Origin: CAZSGN01 sp964606415
Lineage (GTDB): Bacteria; Bacteroidota; Bacteroidia; Bacteroidales; JBBRXJ01
Length of the DNA stretch: 13,928 nt
NCBI GenBank assembly: GCA_964606415.1
Contig: CAZSGN010000049.1
Coordinates: forward strand, 1-13,928
Direction: 5' to 3'
Position numbers and translations under genes: made by a program. The notes below the pieces were generated by a model. That model saw only the letters and a list, made by a program, of their open reading frames with translations. It had not been told where the DNA came from and ran no database searches. Below, piece by piece: positions 7,257 to 13,928 of the stretch (position 1 is its first letter; each line of letters begins with the position of its first letter).

Positions 7257-8378
7257 TTAAGATACAGGGAGATTAATTTGAAAGGTTGTGCCTTCATCCG
7301 GAACGCTATTCACTTTGATCTCCCCATTGTAATCATCAACAATCTTTTTAAGGATAGACAATCCAAGGCCACTTCCGGAAATATTTTTGGTTTTGCTGTT
7401 TTTAATACGCACAAATTCCTTGAAAAGATTTGCTTTGTCTTCATCCTTCATTCCAATGCCTGTATCCTCGACAACAATCCTAATAAACTGATCTTCCTGC
7501 AACAATCGTACAAAAACTTTACCACATTCTTTGTTATATTTAACCGCATTAGACAACAAATTATTAAATATAATCTCAATCTCATTATAATCGCCATTAA
7601 ACTCGATCATCTCGGGCATTTCCCCGACAATCTCGACCTTTCGCTGATCAGCAAGCGGCTCCACGGATTGAATAGATTTCCGGGCAATCTCGCACAAATC
7701 AATTGTTTTCGTTTCCCTTGTTTTATTACCAGATTCAATTCTGGTAAGATCAAGAAGATCAGTAATAAGACTTCTCATCCCTTTAATTCGCTCCAGTGAA
7801 CGGTCCACCATCATCATGTAATCATCAAGTTGGTCTCCAGCCTGCTTATCTTTCATCATCCGCAGATAACCCTCCACTGCATTAACGGGTGATTTAAGTT
7901 CATGTGACAACAAAGAAAGAAACTGAAACCTGACCTCCTTCCCCTGCTGCCCCATCTCAGAAGTCATTCGCTTGAGGACAAGATGCTTGGTAATATTTTC
8001 CATAGCAGACTTCAGTTCCTGAGGAGTGAAAGGTTTAGGAACAAAATTATAAGCCCCGTTCTGTGTTGCCTTAACAGCAAGCTCAAGAGAAGCATAAGAA
8101 GTGATCATCATAACAAGCACTTTAAGCTCGTTTTTACGAATAAATTCAAGCACCTCGATACCATCCATTCCCGGGAGTTTATTATCCAGAAGAATAATAT
8201 CTATCTGCTTTTTCTCCAGGATATCCAGGGCCTCTTCACCTGTTTCACACTCCAGCGTTTCAAAATCAAAATCCTCCTCCATAAACGGATAGCCAACCGT
8301 ATAGTTCTTAAGAATCCTGGCAATACCAGATCGGATTCCAGGTTCATCATCGACAACAAGGATTTTGAGTGTCTGCAT
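7257..8378 (-). CDS. Hybrid receiver-histidine kinase, soluble
   Basis: A 373-residue protein with an N-terminal receiver domain (acidic pocket Asp10-Asp11, phospho-acceptor Asp65 in LLDNKLPGMDG, Thr93/Ser94 region, Lys115 in PKPF), then a HisKA domain with His159 (SLLSHELKSPVN) and a HATPase_c domain with an N-box (NNLLSNAVKYN), DTGIGM and GSGLGL. No membrane segment is seen. The receiver-first order suggests that phosphorylation of the receiver controls the attached kinase, so the protein is a relay element and not a primary sensor. It lies beyond a MITE-like insertion; removing that element would place its ATG 11 bp after the stop of the preceding receiver gene. It has no DNA-binding domain. 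The partner kinase is probably the hydrogenase-like sensor upstream, by context. Confidence 0.92.
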   Translation of the reverse strand: MQTLKILVVDDEPGIRSGIARILKNYTVGYPFMEEDFDFETLECETGEEALDILEKKQIDIILLDNKLPGMDGIEVLEFIRKNELKVLVMMITSYASLELAVKATQNGAYNFVPKPFTPQELKSAMENITKHLVLKRMTSEMGQQGKEVRFQFLSLLSHELKSPVNAVEGYLRMMKDKQAGDQLDDYMMMVDRSLERIKGMRSLITDLLDLTRIESGNKTRETKTIDLCEIARKSIQSVEPLADQRKVEIVGEMPEMIEFNGDYNEIEIIFNNLLSNAVKYNKECGKVFVRLLQEDQFIRIVVEDTGIGMKDEDKANLFKEFVRIKNSKTKNISGSGLGLSILKKIVDDYNGEIKVNSVPDEGTTFQINLPVS

Positions 8379-8545
8379 ACAAAGATCAATTAATTTTTAA
8401 CAAAAGTTTCGCAATAACATATAAAACACTAATTATTAAGACTTTGTAGATTAAAGCACAGAGCTAAATTATTGATTTCATGCTATTTAAATATTTCATT
8501 TATAAAATATATACCACAATTTTATCCTGAAAAACTTGATTCAAC

Positions 8546-8567
8546 TATAGGCTTTAAGGCGCCTATA
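8546..8567. repeat. Hairpin inside the MITE-like element
   Basis: TATAGGC (8546-8552) and GCCTATA (8561-8567) form a perfect 7-bp stem around eight bases. It lies beside the longer hairpin at 8573-8610, so the element interior may fold as a tandem hairpin structure. Confidence 0.5.
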
Positions 8568-8572
8568 AACTT

Positions 8573-8610
8573 GTTCATTTTTTTTGTCATTCGTAACAAA
8601 AAAAACGAAC
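8573..8610. repeat. Long A/T-tract hairpin inside the MITE-like element
   Basis: GTTC-A-TTTTTTTTGT pairs with ACAAAAAAAA-C-GAAC around an 8-base loop (8588-8595). The stem is 15 positions with a single mismatch. Its T-tract on either strand could act as a weak bidirectional terminator after the receiver gene. Confidence 0.5.
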
Positions 8611-8734
8611 CAAAAAAAATACTCGTGAATTATGGCATCCACACAAGCCATGGCTACGCCCTTTCCTTCCCAAATTCACTGGCCACACACACAAATAAAT
8701 TAAAAATCAATCGTAATTAATTTACTGCGAAACT

Positions 8735-9301
8735 TTAGTTTTTAAGTAAACGGTGTATTTCACGCTTAAGCTGATCGGGGCGCACCCCTTTTTGGAGGAA
8801 AAGATCCGCTTTAATCCAGTCCTTTTCATTTTCAGCCCCCAGGTCAAAAAAGATTCCCGTTTTAGCCGTCACAGAAGAAGCAATGATAATAGGCACATCT
8901 TCATATTTTTTCTTGGTCTTGTAGCTTAAAATAAACCCGCTATCGTCTTTTTCCATGATCAAATCATATATTGCCAAATCGGGCTTATTATTGCTAATAT
9001 ATTCCTCTGCTTCCTTCTGACTTTCAGCGGTAACAACCTCATAGCCCATGCCTTCTACCTGTGTTTTAATCTGAAACAGATAATCCGCATCATCATCAAC
9101 AATAAAAATCAATTTTTTTTCTGGTTTCATATTTTTGTTTTTTTGTTCGTTCATTGTTCTTTGTTCGTTGTTCCTTGCCTGTCCGTCCACTGACGGATTC
9201 CTTGCCTGTCCGTCTACTGACGGATTCGACGCCTGTCCGTCTACTGACGGATTCGTTGTTTCTTGTTCTGGTACTGATGGATTTTTATATTCTTTATCCA
9301 T
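8735..9301 (-). CDS. Single-domain response regulator with repeat-derived N-terminus
   Basis: Residues 58-188 form a stand-alone receiver domain: acidic triad Asp69-Asp71, phospho-acceptor Asp113 (AIYDL), Ser142/Ser143 and Lys171. There is no output domain, as in CheY- or Spo0F-type proteins. Residues 1-57 are low complexity: a degenerate copy then three copies of a 9-residue unit NPSVDGQA(R/S), then an Asn/Gln-rich stretch. These come from palindromic DNA repeats (9177-9257). The listed start lies 2 bp after the sensor kinase stop. An equally reasonable start is Met58 (9130), just before the receiver fold, which would make the repeats intergenic and give a 131-residue protein. The stop codon lies in one end of the MITE-like element. 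Position suggests that it receives phosphate from the sensor kinase encoded just upstream. Confidence 0.85.
   Translation of the reverse strand: MDKEYKNPSVPEQETTNPSVDGQASNPSVDGQARNPSVDGQARNNEQRTMNEQKNKNMKPEKKLIFIVDDDADYLFQIKTQVEGMGYEVVTAESQKEAEEYISNNKPDLAIYDLIMEKDDSGFILSYKTKKKYEDVPIIIASSVTAKTGIFFDLGAENEKDWIKADLFLQKGVRPDQLKREIHRLLKN
9134..9172. repeat. GTTC-rich imperfect simple repeat
   Basis: The plus strand shows repeated GTTCGTTCATT, GTTCTTT, GTTCGTT and GTTCC steps, read on the coding strand as Asn/Glu/Gln-rich residues 44-56 of the response regulator frame. It directly adjoins the palindromic repeat array and resembles in composition the repeat at 13658-13702. Confidence 0.5.
9177..9257. 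repeat. Three tandem 27-bp palindromic repeat units
   Basis: Units lie at 9177-9203, 9204-9230 and 9231-9257. Each begins GCCTGTCCGTC and contains the inverted pair TCCGTC...GACGGA around four bases. Unit length is a multiple of three, so each adds nine residues in frame. A degenerate fourth copy (TACTGATGGATT core) follows at about 9266-9287. There are no unique spacers, so this is not a CRISPR array. Confidence 0.85.
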
Positions 9302-9303
9302 TC

Positions 9304-11292
9304 CTAATTATTTCGTGGTATTATAATTCTAAATTCAGTACCTGTAGGTCCTTTTTCCGGATCAGCATTAGAATCAAACTTAATTTGTCCCTTATGCATT
9401 TTGACAATTCCATAAATTAATGGCAAACCCAATCCTGTTCCTTTACCAGCCTCTTTAGTTGTAAAAAAGGGTGTAAAGATGCGTTCTTTATTCTTTTCTT
9501 TGATGCCGGTTCCATTATCGCGAACAATAAAAATCACATCATTCTTGGTTTCAGATAGTTCAACGGACAACTCACCACCATGAGGCATGGCATCAATCGC
9601 GTTTCGTTCCAGATTTGTCAAAACCTGCATCATTTGATCCGTATCAATATAAGCCTTCGGATTCATTAATTTCGAACTAAAATTAATGGTTATATTCTCA
9701 GGTTTTATAATCGAATCAAGGCTACGCCGGGTAAATTGGTCTATCGCCGTTTCTTCAAGTTTAACCTGATTTTTCCGGGCAAAATTTAATAATCCCCCCA
9801 CAATATTCTTACATCTTTCGGCCTGTTCGACGATCAATTGCAGGTCATCAATCATGGGATTATCCTCCCCCGCTTCTTCTTTAAGGATATTACTATACAT
9901 GGTAATAACCCCGAGGGGGTTATTCAATTCGTGAGCAATACCAGCAGATAACTGCCCCATGCTGGCCAGTTTTTCTGACTGTTTTAAAGCCTCACGAGCA
10001 CTTGCTAACTCTTTATTTGACACTTGTAAATTATCAAGCGATTCGTGGAGTTGCTCAATGCTATATGGGAGGCACATTTCTTTTTCTGCCAACCCCTGAA
10101 CAATAGCCACAGCATGATCGAAACACGTTTCATAACCACACGCACCACAATTCAATTCATCCTCTCTATTGAACTTATTCATAGACTGTAAAGCCTGTGT
10201 AATTTCTTCGTCGGACGGCAATGATAACCGGCTGTCACTAAGGGTGAATTGCTGAGATAGATCAAGGTTCTCAAATTCATCATTCACCTGTTCATCTCCC
10301 ATCATCTCTAATTTATCCTGCACATAATTTTTCACCCTGATCCGCCTGTTATATCTTTTACCCTTAGGAGAAGTTCCCGGCCCCATAATACAACCCGGAC
10401 AACAAAGCAATTCGAGATGATGGGAACTCAACAACCCTTTCTCAAATTCGGCGATCAATTCTCTAAAATCCTCTTTTCCTTCTGCCACAATAATCTGTTC
10501 TTCCTTATCATTCTCATCAGCAAGAATATTCTGGAACAATCCTCTGCTAATAGGGAACAATGACCCTTTTCCAGCATACGGAGGATCAAAATCAGCAGGC
10601 CGGATCTGCTCCATCCTGATATTCTGTTCAGCAAACAACTCCCTCAACTCCACAAATGTCAATACCGCGTCAATCTCGGCCGATTCTCCTTTTTTTGCAA
10701 CACAGGGTCCAATAAAAACCACCTGCAAATCCTCCTCATATTTTTTTCTGACAGCCCTTGCCGTAGCAACCATGGGCGATACGACAGGAACCATTGATTT
10801 AACGAGGTCCGGATAATACTTTTCAATATAATTAACAATTGAAGGACAATCAGAAGATATACAAGCATGATCTTGTCCTTTAAAAAGGATATTGTTATAT
10901 TCTTTAGCAACCAGATCTGCTCCAAACCCCACTTCAAACACCTGTTTAAACCCTATTTCCCTGATCATTCCAACCAGTTTCCTGTAGTCATCGATCTCAT
11001 CAAACTCAGCCGGAAAACTTGGCGCAATACAAGCCGCAATATTTTTTCCGGAAGCAATAAGCTGCTTAACCTGTTCAGTTGATTTGCGATAAACTTTTGC
11101 TCCCTGGCTACAAACCCTCACACAATTGCCACACCCGATACACCGGTCATCAATAATTTCTGCCTGTCCATTATGTATACGAATAGCTTTAGCCGGGCAC
11201 TCCCTAACACAAGTATAACACACCCGGCAACTTTCTTTCTCGGTATACACCAATTGCTCATTGAGCCCATGTTTTGTAGCCACTTCCATCAT
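9304..11292 (-). CDS. Hydrogenase-like sensor histidine kinase (HydS type)
   Basis: A soluble 662-residue protein. Two [4Fe-4S] ferredoxin motifs (Cys22/25/28/32 and Cys51/54/57/61) precede an [FeFe]-hydrogenase large-subunit domain (about 80-310), an Fe-S domain with CX2CX4CX16C (Cys382/385/390/407), a coiled coil (about 412-445), HisKA (His454 in GIAHELNNPLG) and HATPase_c. The H-cluster loops are altered: TSCCP is SSDCP (Cys149 kept, the proton-transfer Cys replaced by Asp), MPCTAKK is GPCVAKK (Cys197), and the third loop is CCPGC (Cys297/298/301). This suits a sensor of H2 or redox state more than a turnover enzyme, as known for histidine-kinase-linked group C [FeFe]-hydrogenases. It follows hydA by 14 bp with a good GGAGG ribosome binding site 8 nt before the ATG, so it should be co-expressed with the enzyme. 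Confidence 0.92.
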   Translation of the reverse strand: MMEVATKHGLNEQLVYTEKESCRVCYTCVRECPAKAIRIHNGQAEIIDDRCIGCGNCVRVCSQGAKVYRKSTEQVKQLIASGKNIAACIAPSFPAEFDEIDDYRKLVGMIREIGFKQVFEVGFGADLVAKEYNNILFKGQDHACISSDCPSIVNYIEKYYPDLVKSMVPVVSPMVATARAVRKKYEEDLQVVFIGPCVAKKGESAEIDAVLTFVELRELFAEQNIRMEQIRPADFDPPYAGKGSLFPISRGLFQNILADENDKEEQIIVAEGKEDFRELIAEFEKGLLSSHHLELLCCPGCIMGPGTSPKGKRYNRRIRVKNYVQDKLEMMGDEQVNDEFENLDLSQQFTLSDSRLSLPSDEEITQALQSMNKFNREDELNCGACGYETCFDHAVAIVQGLAEKEMCLPYSIEQLHESLDNLQVSNKELASAREALKQSEKLASMGQLSAGIAHELNNPLGVITMYSNILKEEAGEDNPMIDDLQLIVEQAERCKNIVGGLLNFARKNQVKLEETAIDQFTRRSLDSIIKPENITINFSSKLMNPKAYIDTDQMMQVLTNLERNAIDAMPHGGELSVELSETKNDVIFIVRDNGTGIKEKNKERIFTPFFTTKEAGKGTGLGLPLIYGIVKMHKGQIKFDSNADPEKGPTGTEFRIIIPRNN

Positions 11293-11306
11293 ATGGACGA
11301 CCTCCG

Positions 11307-13031
11307 TTATTTAATCACTTCCCTTTTACTATAATTAGTATGAAGTAACTCGTGACTTTTATGCCCCAATGCCTCACCCAGGAACTTATCATATAATTCG
11401 ATGATATAAGGATTTTTATGAGAAGCCTTGATGGATTCAACCTCATCAATATCATAAAGAGAAGCAGCCCTGGCTTTAACATTTTCTTCTTTGGCATTAA
11501 TTGGCTGTCCACCACCATTAATACATCCCCCCGGGCAAGTCATTACCTCGATAAAATGAATATCATCCCGTCCGTTTCGAATTTCTTCGACAAGGGATTT
11601 AGCATTGCCCAAACCACTGACCACCGCCACACCAATTTCAATACCATCTATATTTAATTTGGCTTCTTTTCTTCCTTCAAAACCACGTACTTCAGGCACC
11701 TTGAACTGCACCATTTCCTTCCCGGTCATCTGGTAATGAGCTGTACGAATGGCCGCTTCCATTACCCCGCCAGAGGCGCCAAATATTTTACCTGCTGAAC
11801 TTCTGCTTCCCAGGGGAGAATCAGCCAATTCAGGCTCCATTTTTTTCAAATCAATACCAAACAAACGAATCATGCGAGCCAACTCTCTAGTAGTAATGGC
11901 CACGTCCACATCAATCAATTCATCTTTAGCCATTTCTTCGCGCTGATTCTCGAATTTCTTAGCCGTACAAGGCATAATTGAAACACTATAAATATCCTGG
12001 GGATTGATATTCTCTTGTTGGGCATAATAACTTTTGATCACGGCCCCCATCATCTGTTGCGGAGACTTGCATGAAGAAAGATGATCCAGCATATCAGGAT
12101 AAAACTGCTCCATATACTTAATCCATGCTGGACAACAACTGGTAAACATCGGAAGCGTTCCTCCGTTTTTAACACGATCAAGCAACTCGGCACTTTCTTC
12201 CATGATTGTTAAGTCAGCAGTAAAAGAAGTATCAAAAACCGCGTTAAACCCAATTTTGCGCAAAGCAGCATTCATCAGGCCAATCACATCCCTTCCGGGC
12301 TCCAGGCCAAATTCCTCGGCAAGAGATACCGTGATTGAAGGGGCGTATTGCACAACAGTAAAAACATCCGGATCATTAAGAGCCGTTTTAAGCTCTGCCT
12401 GCGCATTCTTTTCTTTCAACGCGCCGGTAGGACAAGCCATTATACACTGGCCACAATTAACACAGGTAGATAAATTCAGACCTTTCCCAAAAGCCGTATC
12501 CACAAAAGTTTCATTCCCCCTGCCAACAAAATCAATAGCAGAAACCCCCATCACTTCTTCACAAACCCTTACACAGCGTCCACAAAGGATACATTTAGCA
12601 GGATCTCTGACAATACTGCAACTGGAAACATCCATTTGATATTTATTTTTTTCTCCTGTCACCCTGCGTTCACGCACATTAAGGTCTTCACTTAAACTCT
12701 GCAGCTCACAATTACCATTTCGTTCACAATAGAGGCAATCATCAGGATGATTGGAAAGCAAAAGCTCTACAATGGTTTTCCGTGCATGCACGACCCGGGA
12801 ACTATGTGTCTGTATCTTCATCCCGTCAGCAACCGGCTGGGAACAAGAAGGGATAAGATTTCGGCTACCCTCACATTCAACAACACACATCCGGCAAGAG
12901 CCAGTAGGAAAAAGATCTTTCATATGACAAAGCGTGGGCACATTAATCCCGTTTCTTCTAAGAAGGTCAAGAATTGTCTCTCCCTGATTGGCTTCAATCT
13001 TTTTATTATTCACTTCTACAAAAACGCTCAT
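11307..13031 (-). CDS. hydA: [FeFe]-hydrogenase catalytic subunit HydA
   Basis: This enzyme catalyses reversible proton reduction to H2. From the ATG at 13031 it has 574 residues: an N-terminal [2Fe-2S] domain (Cys35/46/49/63), the His-ligated cluster motif HX3CX2CX5C (from His95), two [4Fe-4S] motifs (from Cys147 and Cys190), the H-cluster domain with TSCCPAW (Cys299/300), MPCTAKK (Cys355) and CPGGC (Cys499/503), and a small-subunit-like tail. These positions coincide with those of Clostridium pasteurianum CpI. All four cluster ligands and the proton-transfer Cys299 are present, so it should be active. A TTG codon at 13058 would add nine residues, but these are not family-like and the ATG is preferred. 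With HydB upstream it probably works with NAD(P)H, possibly as part of an electron-bifurcating complex; HydC would lie outside the window. Confidence 0.97.
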   Translation of the reverse strand: MSVFVEVNNKKIEANQGETILDLLRRNGINVPTLCHMKDLFPTGSCRMCVVECEGSRNLIPSCSQPVADGMKIQTHSSRVVHARKTIVELLLSNHPDDCLYCERNGNCELQSLSEDLNVRERRVTGEKNKYQMDVSSCSIVRDPAKCILCGRCVRVCEEVMGVSAIDFVGRGNETFVDTAFGKGLNLSTCVNCGQCIMACPTGALKEKNAQAELKTALNDPDVFTVVQYAPSITVSLAEEFGLEPGRDVIGLMNAALRKIGFNAVFDTSFTADLTIMEESAELLDRVKNGGTLPMFTSCCPAWIKYMEQFYPDMLDHLSSCKSPQQMMGAVIKSYYAQQENINPQDIYSVSIMPCTAKKFENQREEMAKDELIDVDVAITTRELARMIRLFGIDLKKMEPELADSPLGSRSSAGKIFGASGGVMEAAIRTAHYQMTGKEMVQFKVPEVRGFEGRKEAKLNIDGIEIGVAVVSGLGNAKSLVEEIRNGRDDIHFIEVMTCPGGCINGGGQPINAKEENVKARAASLYDIDEVESIKASHKNPYIIELYDKFLGEALGHKSHELLHTNYSKREVIK

Positions 13032-13059
13032 GATTCTATCTTTAGATTTGATGGTCAAA

Positions 13060-13928
13060 TTAATTAATCAACACAGCATCGAATTTACAAGTCTCAACGC
13101 AATTCCCACAACCGATGCAAAGATCCTGGATAATCTCGTGTGGTTGTTTACGCTCTCCAACAATAGCATCTGTCGGGCATTTCCTGGCACAAGCAGTACA
13201 ACCGGTACATTTCTCCGGATCAATATGGAACTCACGCAATTCAGTACATACGCCGGCAGTACATTTTCGATCAAAAACATGCTCTTCATACTCATTCCTG
13301 AACCACTTAAGGGTGCTTAAAACCGGATTAGGAGCAGACTGCCCCAAGCCACACAGAGAAGTATCCTTAATGACATCAGCCAGTTTCTCAAGCTGCGTCA
13401 CTCCTTTAAATCGTCTTAATGTTTCCAGGTCATGTTTCCCCGGCTTGGAAGTAATACTTTCGAGAATTTCCAGCATTCTTTTAGTTCCTTCACGGCACGG
13501 GATGCATTTTCCACAGCTTTCACGCTGAATAAAATCCATAAAAAATTTAGCCACATCAACCATGCATGTATCCTCATCCATCACAACCATACCGCCTGAT
13601 CCCATCATAGCCCCCACACTGATCAATGAATCGTAATCAATTTCAATATCAAGATTAAGTTCTTGTTTATCTAGTTCTTGCTTAGTGAGTTCGTGTTCAT
13701 TAATAACTTTATTACCAAGCCCAATAAGCTCGCAACCTATTTTACGAAATTGACGTTCACTGCGGAGTTGATAGCTATCTGCTCTCATAACATCTTCGCA
13801 ATAGCAAAGTCTTAACGGGCGAGGTTTAGAGCTAAGTCGAGAACAGGCTATCCGGGCTATTTGCTGGGTTACATCTGGGCGAAGAATCATCATTTTTGAT
13901 GATATAGGATCAAGCAATCGAAAGCTGT
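13060..13928 (-). CDS. HydB/NuoF-type subunit C-terminus joined in frame to a HisZ-like fragment (partial)
   Basis: The frame is open to the window edge. From about residue 89 (counted from the TTG at 13917) it is the C-terminal third of a HydB/NuoF-like flavoprotein: DYDSL, GAMMGSGGMVVMD, the [4Fe-4S] site (SCGKCIPCREG with Cys in SLCGLG), then two ferredoxin motifs CX2CX2CX3CP and CX2CX2CX3C. The FMN- and NADH-binding half expected upstream is missing. In its place is a segment like the motif-2 region of HisZ/histidyl-tRNA synthetase (LRPDVTQQIARIACSRL, PLRLCY, FRKIGCELIG). A 15-bp repeat codes for the linker. As written, the protein could not oxidise NADH. Two readings are possible: a true fusion with loss of the catalytic half, or a misassembly at the repeat. 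The latter fits better, since hydA downstream is intact. The end lies 28 bp before the hydA ATG. Confidence 0.8.
   Translation of the reverse strand, partial: SFRLLDPISSKMMILRPDVTQQIARIACSRLSSKPRPLRLCYCEDVMRADSYQLRSERQFRKIGCELIGLGNKVINEHELTKQELDKQELNLDIEIDYDSLISVGAMMGSGGMVVMDEDTCMVDVAKFFMDFIQRESCGKCIPCREGTKRMLEILESITSKPGKHDLETLRRFKGVTQLEKLADVIKDTSLCGLGQSAPNPVLSTLKWFRNEYEEHVFDRKCTAGVCTELREFHIDPEKCTGCTACARKCPTDAIVGERKQPHEIIQDLCIGCGNCVETCKFDAVLIN
13658..13702. repeat. Three 15-bp tandem repeats at the HisZ-HydB junction
   Basis: The plus-strand units are AGTTCTTGTTTATCT, AGTTCTTGCTTAGTG and AGTTCGTGTTCATTA. They encode the linker (HELTKQELDKQEL) between the HisZ-like and HydB-like segments. The repeat is a natural place for recombination or assembly error. 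Confidence 0.75.

Larger units (their letters stand above)
8394..8745. mobile_element. MITE-like non-autonomous insertion with target-site duplication
   Basis: The element body is 8401-8738 (338 bp). Its ends are CAAAAGTTTCGCA (8401-8413) and TGCGAAACTTTAG (8726-8738), inverted repeats matching at 12 of 13 positions. Immediately outside each end is the same 7-mer, TTTTTAA (8394-8400 and 8739-8745), as expected of a target-site duplication. The inside has no credible protein gene but several hairpins. One TIR overlaps the stop codon of the receiver gene, and that stop (AAC TAA) now uses element sequence. Deleting the body plus one duplication gives AAT TAA followed by 11 bp and the ATG of the hybrid kinase, a normal operon junction. 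No transposase is visible here, so the family is unassigned. Confidence 0.68.

Noticed and set aside
7278..7799. 173-residue plus-strand frame opposite the hybrid kinase
   Set aside because: It is a shadow of the kinase HATPase/HisKA coding sequence, with no family features of its own.
8541..8651. 36-codon minus-strand frame beginning at the AGCCATGGCT palindrome
   Set aside because: It is very short, Phe-rich because of T-tracts in the hairpin, and has no ribosome binding site; I do not treat it as a gene.
8472..8720. 82-residue plus-strand open frame within the MITE-like element
   Set aside because: It is low complexity, crosses both hairpins and has no recognisable domain; its openness is explained by AT-rich repeat DNA.
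9177..9257. CRISPR-like array
   Set aside because: The units are directly adjacent with no variable spacers, and there are no cas genes; it is a tandem palindromic repeat.
12202..12639. 145-residue plus-strand frame opposite hydA
   Set aside because: It is antisense to the Fe-S cluster region of hydA, and its sequence is explained by reverse reading of conserved codons.
13031..13058. TTG start nine codons upstream of the hydA ATG
   Set aside because: The extra residues do not resemble hydrogenase N-termini, and the ATG gives the standard CpI length and numbering.

Overview
The window is one continuous minus-strand gene cluster for an [FeFe]-hydrogenase: catalytic subunits, H-cluster maturation enzymes and an unusually large signalling set. 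The host looks like an anaerobic, fermentative bacterium with AT-rich intergenic DNA. I lean towards Bacteroidota, because of a TAnnTTTG-type -7 box before the last gene, mostly weak Shine-Dalgarno sequences, and an aspartase gene sitting between hydG and hydF. This is inference and not proven by the sequence alone.

Layout in the direction of transcription (high to low coordinates). At 13928-13060 lies the C-terminal part of a NuoF/HydB-type subunit, but its reading frame runs upstream into a piece of HisZ/histidyl-tRNA-synthetase-like protein, so it is either a true fusion or, more likely, an assembly chimera. Next come hydA (13031-11307, a complete CpI-like [FeFe]-hydrogenase), a soluble hydrogenase-like sensor histidine kinase (11292-9304), a stand-alone receiver protein with an in-frame palindromic repeat array at its N-terminus (9301-8735), a 338-bp MITE-like insertion (8401-8738), and a receiver-histidine kinase hybrid (8378-7257). 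After a 403-bp intergenic region with two perfect dyads and one GC-rich palindrome comes the maturation operon: hydG (6853-5423), an aspartase homologue (5423-3972), hydF (3982-2753) and hydE (2651-1563). A membrane-anchored histidine kinase (1457-120) follows, apparently from its own promoter.

How it fits together: HydA with HydB, and presumably a HydC outside the window, would form an NAD(P)H- and possibly ferredoxin-linked hydrogenase. HydE, HydF and HydG build the diiron subcluster, and the aspartase may supply ammonium or fumarate/aspartate balance near that pathway. The hydrogenase-like kinase keeps most H-cluster ligands but lacks the proton-transfer cysteine, as expected of an H2 or redox sensor, and could pass phosphate to the adjacent receivers. 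No DNA-binding output domain is visible anywhere in the window.

The most notable points are the HisZ-HydB junction, the MITE-like element whose removal restores an 11-bp gene spacing, the repeat expansion inside the response regulator frame, and the paralogous membrane kinase in which the residue after the phospho-acceptor His is Ala instead of Glu.
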